A stretch of DNA of 64,000 bases from Phorcus lineatus (taxonomy: Eukaryota > Mollusca > Gastropoda > Trochida > Trochidae): NCBI GenBank assembly GCA_921293015.1, contig OV121088.1, forward strand, positions 29,053,645-29,117,644, given 5' to 3'. The position numbers and the translations under genes were made by a program. Below, piece by piece: positions 46,105 through 58,700 of this stretch. A model generated the notes under the pieces. That model did not search any database. It was not told the DNA's origin and saw only the letters and a program-made list of their open reading frames with translations. The stretch's first letter is position 1, and each line of letters opens with the position of its first letter.

Positions 46105-48978
46105 TACTTTGGTTAGACCAATGAGACTGCTACATGGATTGGACTTCTAAGCCTTTCTATAGATGTTTTTCAAGCCATTTATTCTTGCTTTGAGGAAATT
46201 GGTTTGCATTTCCTATTCTCAACTCACACGTTTGTATTCACAGCCAATCGGAAGGAAAGGATTAAAATTTCTATGTATGTTTCTTAACATGCACTGACAG
46301 GAGCTGTTATAAATCAGCTTGTTTCCATTATCTCTTATCAAGCTATTTTATTGGGTTATAGTTTCATAACAAGAGACAAAGATTGGTACTTTCAGCATTC
46401 ATTTTCCTGATGAAAGGTCACAGGGGTCAATCGAAGGAAAGAAAGATATCTTGATAAAAATCTAGAAAGAGAGACCTAGGGAGAGAGAGAGAGTTTCACT
46501 AGATCTCCAGATCAGCCTTTCTGATAGAGAGTTTGAGTAGAAAAATGTAATTTCCAGGAAACTAAACATTCTCCTATCCTCACAGGAAGTGGAAATCTTC
46601 AACTGAAGGAGGTAGAAAATAGCTTGATCTCCCAAATGTAAATCTTGTTGACAACAGTTGGTTTTTGAAGTTAAGGCAAAGAAGAAAAGTATTTTCAGAG
46701 TTTATTATTCAAACAGTCTCAGAAAGCAAGGAAATATGTAATCAGTAAACTAAAATAAGTTAATGAAGGAAAGTTGTAAGTAACTTGAAATAATGAGGAA
46801 CATGGTACAACTCTTTATGCCAGTTTATGTATTCTCTTCAAAATCAAAGGGAGTCACAGGTTGGTTATAAGAATATTTTTACCGATATCTAATTAAGCTT
46901 ACTTTTGAAAACATCATACCACTGCCTTATTACTTTGTTGATGTTAGGATGAAGTTAGAAAATATCAAATTTAATCATTCCACTCAATATAATTTAATTA
47001 ACAATCAGTAATTTTCCAGGAAGAAATCTTGATGAATATAAAATATTAATATTGCAGCAACAAGTGAACATTTTATTGTTTTACAAATTATTTAGTTTAT
47101 AAACACCATAAAAACACAAGAAAACAGTTGTAAACAATTTTTCACGGTTTAAATGTTTTTGTCTAACATTTTGAATCATCCTTTAAGAAAAAATTTTCAC
47201 AGGACAAAATCCAAATGGCACAAAATGGGTTTGACTGAATAAAATCAGATGCAAAAAATTCCATAAATTTTCTTTACCAATGCTTAAGTTCATAAAAAAA
47301 TCTTGAAAAGTTTAAACTTTTGTATAACCTAAGTGAACTTTCATATTAAAAAAATTTAGAACTTACATTTAAAATGTAAATTCTACATTGTCAAGTCTTA
47401 AGAAGAGAACAGCCAAAAAATTTCATCATTTAGAATTTCTTTCAACTGTCAGTTTTTGTGGATATCAAATCTTTTTTTCTGTTGAATTAATTTTCGAGAG
47501 CCAGTTGTAGGGACTACTTCAATTTCCCCTCTTGAAGCTAAATACTATTAGCCTAATTACAAATCTCTAATTACCAGCGATCTTCGCCTTCCCTCGTGAT
47601 CCAGGGTCGCTCAGATTCTTAATCGATAAAACTCGGATCAGTTGGTTAAACTACTTAACGATTAAACATCTCAGCAAAAAGCACATAACTAGTCCCCTTT
47701 AAACACATTTCATTAATTGAACTGATAATGAAGAAAAGCAAGAACTGTCGTAAATAACTTGTATTCAAAAAGAGATTCTTTTCATCCATTTTCTTTCTCT
47801 CTATTCATAATGTTTTGGAAACTGATAGTCTTTTTGTGAATTTGTGAATGTGTTAATGAATTGCTATAGAAATCAAATATCTTTTCACTAGTGAGGTTCT
47901 GTCTGAGTGTAAAAAACTTTGTATCAACACCAAGTCCTCTTTTAATGATCTTCAGAAATGGCGGCAGATTGACCGTGCATAATGGTAAATGGGTCACCAG
48001 ACACGCGTTAACTTGATCGCAGCCTCTCTTTCATGTTTTAAGACAGGAAATCTTCGGCTGCCACAAGCCAATGCTAAAAGAACTGGATAGATTCAAGATT
48101 CTCTAGTAAACACTTTATTGATGAGAACATAAATGGTGTTATCCCATTAAATGTTGACTTTGATAAACGACTTTATTCTATAAATGTGGTCCTAAATGAG
48201 AAATACAATCTTTTTGTGGTTCAATATGAATGGCAATGTAGTCTGTTTTGTGTGATCTTCAATAAAGGATGTTATTTTTTTTTAATGAGCTGTATTTGAA
48301 TGAATATTATTTTTAGTGTGATCTTCTAGGAATAAAGTTATTTTCATTTTGATCAAGTCCTATGAATAGACATGTGTGTTCTATTGACTGGGATGTTAAA
48401 TGAACGCGTGCTTTTACAGAAAGTTTATGATATTCATCTTTTATGAAAAGTTTAGAATGAATGATAAAAAATGTCATTTGATGATGTTGCTATTAGTGTT
48501 ATTGTGATGTAAGTTTATCTTCTTGTTGCTATTGGGATTGATTTTCATGTCGAAAAATTTCCTTTTCAAATAAATTGTTATTTTTATAGAACCATTGTGG
48601 TTGCCAATGAGGTGTGACTGTTAAAAATACAGCTAGCATCTTTTCACAAATTGTGTCATAATGAAAATATTTGCAAGAAATTAGCATTTGACATCTCATG
48701 GACATGAGTTTTGAATGATTTGAAAGAGATAATGTCCAAAGAATATTTACACTAATTATCAATGCCAAAGATGAGATGCCAATGAGAAGCTGGTTTGAGT
48801 CATAATTAAATTATCTAAAGTTCTAGTTGATCCCTTTCAGTTTGAAATATTATTCCAATGATTAAAAATGAATAAAGTAAAAGATTCTTGATAGACTATT
48901 ATAGACAGAAGCAGATCCATGAATTTTGAAAGGGGGGTTCACCTATTGATAAGTGGTGGTCCACCATTTCATGGTCGG

Positions 48979-49012
48979 CCCCCCCCCCCCCCCCCTTAAA
49001 AATCAAAAAAAA
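48979..49012 (+). repeat. Poly-C / poly-A tract
   Basis: A run of about 19 C followed by TTAAAAATC and a 9-A run. Such a homopolymer is also a common site of assembly error. Confidence 0.8.
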
Positions 49013-49202
49013 AATCTACCCCACCCCTTCTGGATCTGCCACTGATAAAATATACAGTAATGTCTGCCATGTTTAAAATAAAATCCATGAAAAATAGAAA
49101 TGACATTCCCTGCTGAAAACTTTGGTAGATCTTGATGAGCATGTCAAAATTCTAACACAGAAAGTTTAAACAAATACATACTTAAACCAACTTGACTCTT
49201 TC

Positions 49203-49400
49203 AACAGCGGAAGATGAAGACTGACTTTAATGACAAAATGGAAGTGCAGGAGTTGGAGGGTCTCCAGGATATCCATTTAGATTTATCACCCACGGCAATC
49301 CCATATACTCTCACTGCAGGATGTATTATATGTGCTGTATTGCATAGCGGTGCCACGTTATTCCCTACTTCTTCATGCCAACACAAGGCTATCAGTTTGT
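49203..49400. other. GC-richer segment, possible transposable-element fragment
   Basis: Open on both strands (106 codons +, 61 codons -) with composition unlike the surrounding intron. I recognise no domain and no splice sites matching NT5C2. Possibly a piece of a mobile-element ORF. Confidence 0.25.
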
Positions 49401-50599
49401 ATGGGATACATTATATCCCAGTATGTTCCCATTTGTGTCATAATTACATATATACGCCTATTTCACCTATGTTCTGTTTGTTTATTTTATTGAATCTTTT
49501 ATTGGGTATAATGGCGATCTTCTCATCTCTGTAAGTCCTTAAGTATCGGGTTTAGATAAGTGAGAGTCGTGTCTTTTATCTCATCATTGTGTGTTTATGT
49601 TTCAATTATTGTCACTCAGATAGAACATGTACACATTTTTGTGCAGCGGGATAGAATGTTTCTCTGACATGTTGGTATTTGATGGGATATAGAGAAAAGG
49701 TTTTCTGTTTCTTTAAGACATGCTCAGAGCGTCACAAGACACAAGACATTGTTAAATGATTGTTTATACATTATCTGATTTCTTTTATCTTTATAGCAGA
49801 TTTGAAACAAACTTGTAACATTGCCAAATATTTTGAATCGTTACCAAAGGTATGTTTGATTGTATGATTTTTCAAAAATATCTTCTTTTGGAGAATTGGT
49901 TCCTCAGTGGTATAAAAACTAGTGGCTATTCTTTACTTTGAAACAAAAGGATAATGGTAAAATTTGTTGGAACATCATTATTTCTACCATAAAGAGAAAA
50001 TGGCAGAGTATATAAAAATCTTTTTTAACAAGAATGTTGCTCATCAGTAGGTATTTCTTGATGTACAATATAGGCTACAGAAGGTTTCCATGATCAGAAC
50101 TCTATTCAGTATTTCCACATCCTTTCCATCTGATAAATGGTTCAAAAATCAATCTCTCTTGAATATCTATCTCTGAGCGTGGTTACTTTGTGAAGTTAGT
50201 TGCATCGGCTCAAGTCCTTATATAGTTACTCTCTTGTATTTAGTGAATTTGGGACTTAATCTCAAGTTCTCCCTTCTCAACTTGTGTAACACGCCAGAGT
50301 GTGACTGTTATCTTGTAGTGTGAAGGTACTAGTATCAATCCTGAAAATGTTTCTGAAAAGTCTTTAGTTCCGCTTTAGTAACTCTGAGACTAAGTCTTAA
50401 CTGTGTATTCCTCTTGTATATATTGTAGATATCATTAGGTAGTCTGTAGGTAGATATAAAGATACAGATATAGATACAGATATTAATCGATCTTTAATAT
50501 AAAATTGCTACGGGATGATAGTCCTCTGTATTGCTCTTGTTTATCTATCTGTGAAACTTTTATGCTGTAACTTCTTCAATAGATTCTTAGTAAACTGTT

Positions 50600-51172
50600 G
50601 TAGGTACTGAATGATATCAGCTGTAGGTACTGAGTGATATCGTCTGTAGGTACTGAATGATATCTGCTGTAGGTACTGAATGATATCTGCTGTAGGTACC
50701 GAATGATATCGGCTGTAGGTACTGAATGATATCTGCTGTAGGTACTGAATGATATCTGCTGTAGGAATGATATCTGCTGTAGGTACTGAATGATATCTGC
50801 TGTAGGTACTGAATGATATCTGCAGTAGGTACCGAATAATATCGGCCGTTGGTACAGAATGATATCTGCTGTAGGTACTGAATGATATCTGCTGTAGGTA
50901 CTGAATGATATCGGCTGTAGGTACTGAATGATATTGGCTGTAGCTACTGAATGATATCTGCTGTAGGTACCGAATAATATCGGCAATTGGTACAGAATGA
51001 TATCTGCTGTAGGTACTGAATAATATCGGCCGTTGGTGAGTGAGTGAGTTATTGTTTAACGCCGCTTGGCCAATATTTCAGCCATTAGCGGCGTTCGGCC
51101 GTTGGTACAGAATGATATCTGCTGTAGGTACTGAATGATATCGGCTGTAGGTGTATGATATCTGCTGTAGGT
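50600..51172 (+). repeat. Minisatellite, 21-bp unit, with an inserted 58-bp element
   Basis: The unit CTGTAGGTACTGAATGATAT plus one base repeats about 25 times with substitutions (ATATCTG / ATATCGG) and one short unit at about 50762. Because 21 is a multiple of 3, the - strand is open for 136 codons (a repeating heptapeptide), but this is a by-product. The array is interrupted at 51038-51095 by the second 58-bp micro-element. Confidence 0.95.
51027..51106 (-). mobile_element. 58-bp micro-retroposon with 11-bp target duplication, copy 2
   Basis: The insert 51038-51095 reads GAGTGAGTGAGTTATTGTTT followed by AACGCCGCTTGGCC and ends AGCGGCGTT. CGGCCGTTGGT flanks it exactly (51027-51037 and 51096-51106). 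AACGCCGCT and AGCGGCGTT are inverted copies, so the element can form a hairpin. It is about 80% identical to the element at 43837. Its insertion in a regular minisatellite makes the target duplication unambiguous. Confidence 0.9.
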
Positions 51173-53007
51173 ACTGACATCAAACCAAAATAATGGTCCC
51201 ATATGTTATATGCTTGTTCAGATATCAACAATGAATGCTGTTACAGGAGCTAGTCTTTACTTGCTCTTGTTGGTGTGTCTGTGTCTGTGTGACTATATGT
51301 CTTCAGTTGTCTGTCTCCCTCCAGTACATCTCTCTCCGAGTGTGGCTGCTATCTTGTAGATACAGAGATCTGATAGGAGAAGTGATACACCGAGAAGGAG
51401 GACTCCATGTTTGTTTGGATGTTTTCTAGTGTTTTGATAACAACTTAATCTTGGGGATGTATGTAACAAGCTGTAAGGGGACCATAAAGTAAAGATAATG
51501 CTTCCCTGATGGCTTATTACGTGTTGATAGAAGTCTTCCAGAGAGATTACACACTTAACATCTGATCTGGTGCGGGTAAGTCATCAGCCACACATACCTA
51601 CAGTCAACCTGTAAGACTAATCTAATGCTGCAAGAAGAAGCTACTCACTCTACCAGACTCTGCTGGAAGGATATTCTGTGAAGAGAGTTCAACATGCTTA
51701 TTGTACCAGACTCCCTAGTGAATGGTATAGGTTTCTGTATACTATAGAATGTTTGCTCACCATCTGATACAGAGACTTGGCACAAAGCCTCCTTAGTTCC
51801 TAGATCGTCCTTAGACTTTAATTGTTATAATTAGTTAATTCTTGATCGCCTTAGGCTTAGATGTGTTTGTACATGTGAGCCTGGAAGTCTAAGTCTGGTA
51901 TCTGTATGCATAAGTTAAAGTATGCAACAGAGATCTGGGCCTAGATTTTTTAATATCTCTTAAAGCTAAGATTGTTGTAAGCCAATTTCAATGTATGGTA
52001 CTAACAACTGTCTAAGCGGTATGGGAGCTTCGAAAACCTAGGCCCTGTTCTACAGATTGGAAAAATTGAGATGTTCAGGATAACAAATTCTTTCTTATAA
52101 ACATACTCAAGGGTTTGGGGTAAATGTTACCTCCTTCATCAGTAAAGAAGTTTGCTATCCAAAAAATCTTGCTTTTCTGATGTATGCCACTTCTTCATGC
52201 CCTTCAAAGACTTCTTCTACAAGCACTAAAGTGTGGACCAAGTGTAATATGGATGCATTGAAATTTGGATGCATTGAAGCAGGGATGCAGTAAAGCCTGG
52301 ATTCAATGATGTTCTAGGATACAGTCAAGTGCCACTCATGATTCAAATAAATAGTTGAAGACAACGCTAAAAGGTTTTACCCCAAAGCAGTACAATTGGT
52401 GTTGATGGTTTTCTCCCTGCTACAGTACTAGCCACTGTGACAGATATAACAGTTTCTGAAATGGCCGTCTCTAAAAAATGATGTGCTCTACAGGGACACC
52501 AGATTTCAGTGAATAATTAATGTTTATTTTTAGCACATAGGACATTAGATGCTGTTATGCTATTTGTACACTATATCAAAATCATTAAACAACAGTTCTT
52601 CCATGAACGTATTCTCAATCTGTCAAATCAAGATATAGCTGATGATATAGTGTCATTATTAGTCTTATTCATATAGTCTTATCATTGTAATAAAGCTTAT
52701 GGTTCCTTAGCATTAAACTAATCCTGACAAAAGTTTGTATATAATTAGTGGTATGCAGATTTGTGACAGCTAAGTTATCTCCCATCTCCATCCAACAGGA
52801 AGTGGCACCTACAGCTTTCTATGATTAGAATACAGTACCTCAGTCTTGTAAATATCAAATGTATGTTTTTTCAATATGAATAAAAACTGTATTTGGATTG
52901 AAGGTTTCCAACAACGTTTTGGTATCAGAAAAGCCATTATTATACGCATGAATTGATGTTTATCATTTATTATTTTTGATGTAACAAAAATTGTATCCCT
53001 ATTCAAG

Positions 53008-53103
53008 AGGCCTGTGGTTTGATGCCGAGTACGGGACACTGCTGAAGGTGGATCCCTATGGTAACATCCTGGTCTGCGTCCATGGCTTCAGATTCCTGCG
53101 AGG
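53008..53103 (+). CDS. NT5C2: Cytosolic purine 5'-nucleotidase (cN-II), coding exon 4
   Basis: Joined to exon 3 it reads [20 protein letters not shown] then [13 protein letters not shown]. The human counterpart is [20 protein letters not shown] followed by LLVCAHGFNFIRG, so identity is high. The acceptor (CCCTATTCAAG) is pyrimidine-poor but the phase is exact. The donor GG/GTGAGT is at 53104. Two bases carry over. The next expected segment (PETR..., then the ILNTLFNLP region) was not found in the remaining 10.9 kb, so exon 5 onward, including HAD motifs II-IV and the acidic C terminus, lies outside the window. Confidence 0.95.
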
Positions 53104-53880
53104 GTGAGTACTATAGAATATTCTTGATTTAAGACTTTGTACTTGTACAGGTAACATCATTTGCAAAAGTGATGAATGAATAAGCACAAGAAATGTTACC
53201 TTTCTTTGTGATGCTTATTTAAGAGTGTCAGCTCATCACCTGGAACACAAGGTTTGAGTATTGGTGTCAAATCAAAGATGGCCGCTGATGGAAGATTTTG
53301 TGTCTGTGCTTGGAGCTCAGGACAGAACTGAGCTCTAACTGGTGTTGCTGGCTACCCATCCACTTGTTGCACAACAAGAATTATATGTATTTGGACATTA
53401 TCATGCAGTTCTTCCAAAATTAATCAAATTGAAAGTTTTAAACAACAAAAGAGATAAAGGTAGGTACGTCTGAATACATGTATGATACAAGTTGACTTAA
53501 TTTGACACAACATATGACATTTTTTTAGTTGATCCTTATTTCAGCCTTTTCATTGAGTTACATTTCTTCTTCATTGCTAAAACCAGGACCAACAGTCTCA
53601 GGTCATTCGTTAATAATCTTCCAGGGAAGGGATGTTCTAGATATAGGAACAAAATAACCCAGCATTATTTCGATTTATCTTGTAGATCATTCATTTGAGG
53701 AAAAGGATTTCAATTTCAGGTTTGGAAGTGACGCAACCAATCAAACTTTTCAATGATTTTGTGATGAAAAATCTCTCAAGCAATGCATGTACTGTACTGG
53801 TACTCTCCTATTTTACCCTTGCACTCCTCAATCTGGATCCCTTCATGCCGTGTTCCTTAAATTCAGGCACCAAAATATCA
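53104..53880 (+). other. NT5C2: Start of NT5C2 intron 4
   Basis: Intron 4 runs from the donor at 53104 past the window end. In this part only AT-rich DNA with chance frames is seen. Confidence 0.6.
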
Positions 53881-55018
53881 CAAGATTAGAAAAAAAAACT
53901 CGGGTAATATCTGTATCTAAGTATGAGCAGCAATGCCTCCACATACTTATGCAAACGGTATTTAAATATCACAAGGTTAGAGAAAACCTTGTGTAATATC
54001 TGTATCTAAGTATGAGCAGCATTGTCTCCACATCCATATGCAAGCAATATTAAAATATCACAAGGTTAGAGAAAACTCGGTAATATCTGTATCTAAGTAT
54101 GAGCAGCATTGTCTCCACATCCATATGCAAGCAATATTAAAATATCACAAGGTTAGAGAAAACCTTGTGTAATATCTGTATCTAAGTATGAGCAGCATTG
54201 TCTCCACATCCATATGCAAGCAATATTAAAATATCACAAGGTTAGAGAAAACTCGGTAATATCTGTATCTAAGTATGAGCAGCATTGTCTCCACATCCAT
54301 ATGCAAGCAATATTAAAATATCACAAGGTTAGAGAAAACTCGGTAATATCTGTATCTAAGTATGAGCAGCATTGTCTCCACATCCATATGCAAGCAATAT
54401 TAAAATATCACAAGGTTAGAGAAAACCTTGTGTAATATCTGTATCTAAGTATGAGCAGCATTGTCTCCACATCCATATGCAAGCAATATTAAAATATCAC
54501 AAGGTTGGAGAAAACTCGGTAATATCTGTATCTAAGTATGAGCAGCATTGTCTCCACATCCATATGCAAGCAATATTAAAATATCACAAGGTTGGAGAAA
54601 ACCTTGTGTAATATCTGTATCTAAGTATGAGCAGCATTGTCTCCACATCCATATGCAAGCAATATTAAAATATCACAAGGTTGGAGAAAACTCGGTAATA
54701 TCTGTATCTAAGTATGAGCAGCATTGTCTCCACATCCATATGCAAGCAATATTAAAATATCACAAGGTTAGAGAAAACTCGGTAATATCTGTATCTAAGT
54801 ATGAGCAGCATTGTCTCCACATCCATATGCAAGCAATATTAAAATATCACAAGGTTGGAGAAAACCTTGTGTAATATCTGTATCTAAGTATGAGCAGCAT
54901 TGTCTCCACATCCATATGCAAGCAATATTAAAATATCACAAGGTTGGAGAAAACCTTGTGTAATATCTGTATCTAAGTATGAGCAGCATTGTCTCCACAT
55001 CCATATGCAAGCAGTATT
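53880..55018 (+). repeat. Minisatellite with alternating 87- and 89-bp units, ~13 copies
   Basis: TATGAGCAGC (word offset 1) places the units at 53925 approx, 54014, 54101, 54190, 54277, 54364, 54453, 54540, 54629, 54716, 54803, 54892 and 54981. Units ending ...GAGAAAACTCGGT are 87 bp and units ending ...GAGAAAACCTTGTGT are 89 bp. A second marker (GGTTAGAG or GGTTGGAG) varies independently. The 87-bp units are 29 codons long, so frames stay open across them and break at the 89-bp units. No gene is implied. Confidence 0.97.
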
Positions 55019-55320
55019 TATTGACTCTAGACTAGACTGTGATGATAAGACCAGAACTCCTCACACCGGGAGAGTTGAGAACATTGTATCCAAACTCAGA
55101 GTTTCATGTGCCGTCCCACTGGGTGATGGGATAATCACGGCTTTACGCCGCGTACATGTGGAAAATGTCATCGTCAACACCTCATGGGAGTCTGTTTTTT
55201 GTGCCCAAACACCTGATTTTGGCATTTTTCTTGTAATCCCTACCATTATGTTTGAAGTAAATTCCAGAAAAACACTCAGGATAAATAAAGTCTTGACAAA
55301 GAAGGAATAAACTCTGTGTG
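55019..55320. other. GC-richer unique segment after the minisatellite
   Basis: Both strands are open for about 80-100 codons (part of 54900-55310 +, and 55061-55366 -). AATAAA words occur near 55282 and 55305 on the + strand. No domain or splice context recognised. It could be the 3' end of an unknown element. Confidence 0.3.
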
Positions 55321-55808
55321 TGTCTCGTGTGATCTTGTGTGATCTTCGCTGATCTTCTGTGAACACTTATCTGGTTTGATGGTTCCAGTATGAAGCTTTG
55401 TTTCTGAAGTGTTTTATAGAACAAGGTAAAGAGGTGCTTTTTTAAGATTATTTCAGAAAAAAAGTCATAAAATAATATTTCATAGAGTACATAATTAATG
55501 TTGATAATTTCAGATTGGAAACAAACCTATGTATGTTATTTATGTTTGAAAAAGTGTGTTGCCAATTTCTGGAATATCCAAGGCCCCATAGGTGAGATGT
55601 TATATCATTATCAAAATGTGGGAGATCACAAAGCTCAGATAATCTGTACGATATTCAGTTGTAAAGTGAATCTAAACTCAAAATTTTTTGAAATTTAAAA
55701 AAAAGGTTCTAATTAGACCTCCATCCATCTATACATTCTTGATTGCATTTGACCTCAACCAAGCACCATTAGTTAAACAAAGCTCCCAACCTACTCCTTA
55801 TTTGGAAT

Positions 55809-55954
55809 ACAAGGAATTTTGATGGATAATCAACTTCTTTATTGTACTGATAGCAACGTTTCGGTATAGATTCTTATACCATTTCTATAGAATCTATACC
55901 CAAACGTTGCTATCAGTACAATAAAGAAGTTGATTATCCATAGAAATTCCTTGT
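55809..55954. repeat. Near-perfect long hairpin, 65-bp arms
   Basis: The left arm 55809-55873 and right arm 55890-55954 are inverted copies with very few mismatches; both contain ATAATCAACTTCTTTATTGT and GATAGCAACGTTT. The spacer is 16 bp. Transcription through it as part of NT5C2 intron 4 would give a stable hairpin RNA. No obvious target duplication was found. Confidence 0.9.
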
Positions 55955-58610
55955 CTTCCTTATACTGACAACTTCTAGAATGCCACTCAAACAGCTAACT
56001 CCTTATTTAACATAAATGTTCTTGTATCGAGCATAACTATCAAAATATATTTAATTACCTAATTAAGTGACCAATACACCTGCATTCGAACATGACCAAG
56101 CACCTTCAAGTCAAGCACCCAACAAACTGGCCACCAGTTTTAACAAAGAAGAAAACAGACTTCATCTCTCCTATCTAATCAGGTTTCCTGATACTTTTGA
56201 TTTATCACGCTGGTTTGATATATGGTTGCCTTGCTTTCAACAAGCATATTTGATCCTCAATTAGCCAGGTAGTGTCACTGCACATGCCCAGTGTGCATCT
56301 GACTGGTAGTAGGCAAATCTGGTAGGCTCAAACACACACCCAGCTTTTAGTCCAATCTGTAAAGGTTGTCTGGTGTCTGGACTGATTTGACTCAATGTAT
56401 TGAAGATAATGAAATCCACAAATTTTGTAATCAAACCGACTGTCCTTTGACCTTAAAAAATTATAATCCAGGACTGCTCAATAGTAAAAAAAGGACTTTC
56501 TTGCTGGAATATAATACACATGATTGCACATGGATTATGATTAACTGTAGGTTTGTGGAGGGGAAAGGGAAGGTATTTCAAATTCAGGGTAGACCTCTGA
56601 GATAAATTGACATCTCAGAATTTTTGTGTATATTTTGCTACAAACTATCACTTCCCATGTGTTCCAGCCACTGGGTACACACATGCTGTATTCAAGATGT
56701 TCTTCACTTCGTTAGGAATGCCATGTGCAATTTGGAAATAGAATTATTTATTTTTCAGGCATTTTTAGAACCTTGATCCAAGTTGGGTTTTTTTCGACTT
56801 CATTTAAATGAAGACGTAAGAAATACATGCATTGATATTTGTATGGGCAAAATATATCTGCTTCTAGAAAATAGTTAACTTACAAATTTGAAAAAAAAAA
56901 TCTATATAACAAAAAATTTCATTTACACAAATCTTCAGACCTTAACTGAAAAAGTAAAACAATCTTTGTTATTTCAGTGTGTGCAATAAGAATGGAAACA
57001 AATATTTAGTCCTCAACTGAGGTTTTTACCTCAGAGTACATTATTTTGTTATACAATATTTACCATCTTTAGCTCTTGTAAACAACTTGATTCCTGTAAA
57101 TTGGCCACTGACAGAAGTGTTTTTTATTATAAGATTCAACAGCTGCATTTCATATTTTGATGTACGTTCATTCATCATTGAAGCCATGAGAAAAACACTG
57201 CACACTTAATTTTTATCCAAATTCTCTTAATAGACATGCCAATTGCGTGTGAAGTTAGGTATGTTTTCACAAAGTGATTTATATTCTCGGTGATCATATG
57301 ATAGAAGCGGAAAACACTTTACAAGATAATTAAAATGTGGCAAACTTAATCATGTGCGTAACTCATCAACGAAAAATTACGAAATCTGAAATCATGCTTA
57401 AAACACGAAAAGTGTTTATATTTTTACATTTGGTAAATTATTTTGGGGGTACAGATAGCAATTTAATTTGGAGGGAGGATTCCACAGCAAGTGTGTCGCA
57501 GGATGTTGAAATATTTGACTCCAGCTGAAATCTGGATAAAGTTTTACACGGTAATCAGCGTGTTTTATGTACATGCTGATGGGTTTATCAGGAAAAGATA
57601 ACTGTGACTGATAAACAAGCCCCACACCTTAGATCTGCTAAGCTTTTGGGAGAGATGTTAAAATTCTCAAAAAGATATATGTGACCCTATAATTGGGGGA
57701 TAGGGCATATGATCGCAATTCTTGTGACATTTATTTCTAGTTTATGGAGAGAATGAGCTCATTAGGGAAGGGGATTGAGTGCTTTTGACATGAAATAGAT
57801 ATCTACACGATACATAAGTATAATGTTGATTAGTTAGGAAATGGTCATAGGCCTCTTGTTTCTCGATATTTATTGTTTTTTTCACGTTATTTTGATCATC
57901 ATATTTCTTTGGTTCATGATTATGATTATGTTTAAGAAATATAGAACGTTAGAATTGCTGATAAATGGATATTTGAATGAATATTGTCTGCAAATGACAT
58001 GAAATGTGCCTAACATTTACAGCTAGGTTAACACATGAGACATGCTCTCTTGTTTATTGCTGTGATAAAGTAAAAAGTATAATATTCAGTGGAGATATCT
58101 TCTGCATGCAATGATATTTTGTCTTCTTAAAAGGCATTGAGAAGTTGTTTAAATAATAAGAGAAAAAAATTTGATTTCCCGCAACGTTTCTGGGTTTCTT
58201 GCCCTGGCCTTGTTCTGAGAGTAACCTGAAGATGGGACACGAAGTACCCGGTAACAACCGTGAGAAGTCGAATAAAGAAGTTGTTTATAATTATCCAAAA
58301 CTGTGTTCCACAGGAGAAAATGCTGCTGGGAGATCTCTTAGGACATGATGTTTTTACTGTAGATTTTGAACAATGCCTAACTTGCATATAGAATAATGAA
58401 GGACGAAATAGCAACATAGTTAACAACATTTTAGTGAAACGAGGAGTTGTACATGCCAGTAATATACCAAAATCATTAAAAAATTTCATAAAATTGTTTT
58501 AAAATGGGATTGGTTTGAGAAATTAACACTCAGTGAATTGTATCGTAAAGAATTGCAAGAAAAAGCTATATGACCATTGCAACTGTCACAAACATAGAAA
58601 CATCATTTTT
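55955..58610. other. NT5C2 intron 4, no gene seen
   Basis: AT-rich DNA with scattered short frames (60-120 codons) lacking recognised domains. A phrase near 58165-58290 (CAACGTTTCTGGG ... GAATAAAGAAGTTG) shares words with the 55.8-kb hairpin and may be a related repeat fragment. Confidence 0.4.
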
Positions 58611-58615
58611 ATTAT

Positions 58616-58700
58616 TATAAGATGTTATTACTTACGGTGTAATAACATTGTAGATTGATAAAACGGCAATATCTTCAATGGATGAGTAACAATCTTGGAT
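58616..58700 (+). repeat. Fragment of the CRE-rich repeat family, copy 3
   Basis: GATGTTATTAC...GTAATAACATTGTAGATT followed by AAACGGCAATATCTTCAA matches, in order, the reverse complement of 63720-63800. Only the end of the family without the TGACGTCA words is present. Confidence 0.55.

Larger units (their letters stand above)
43531..53007 (+). other. NT5C2: NT5C2 intron 3, about 9.5 kb
   Basis: Begins with a degenerate repeat of TTAGTTGAGTTATCTCCC (43540-43790) and a (GAGT)n run at 43701-43726. Unlisted parts (44.0-44.6, 44.9-45.9, 46.2-48.9, 49.6-50.5, 51.2-53.0 kb) are AT-rich with no coding frame recognised. TA-rich simple sequence occurs at 44152-44180. Confidence 0.85.

Noticed and set aside
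50576..50986. 136-codon - strand frame with a repeating heptapeptide
   Set aside because: Product of a 21-bp minisatellite, whose unit length is a multiple of three; no start context or domain.
53880..55018. CRISPR-like array
   Set aside because: Units are 87-89 bp end to end with no unique spacers, and this is animal DNA.
54214..55310. Repeat protein with a 29-residue unit
   Set aside because: The frame depends on 87-bp units and is broken at every 89-bp unit.
55061..55366. Gene on the - strand
   Set aside because: Both strands are open here, no start or splice signals agree, and no domain is recognised; kept only as an unknown segment.
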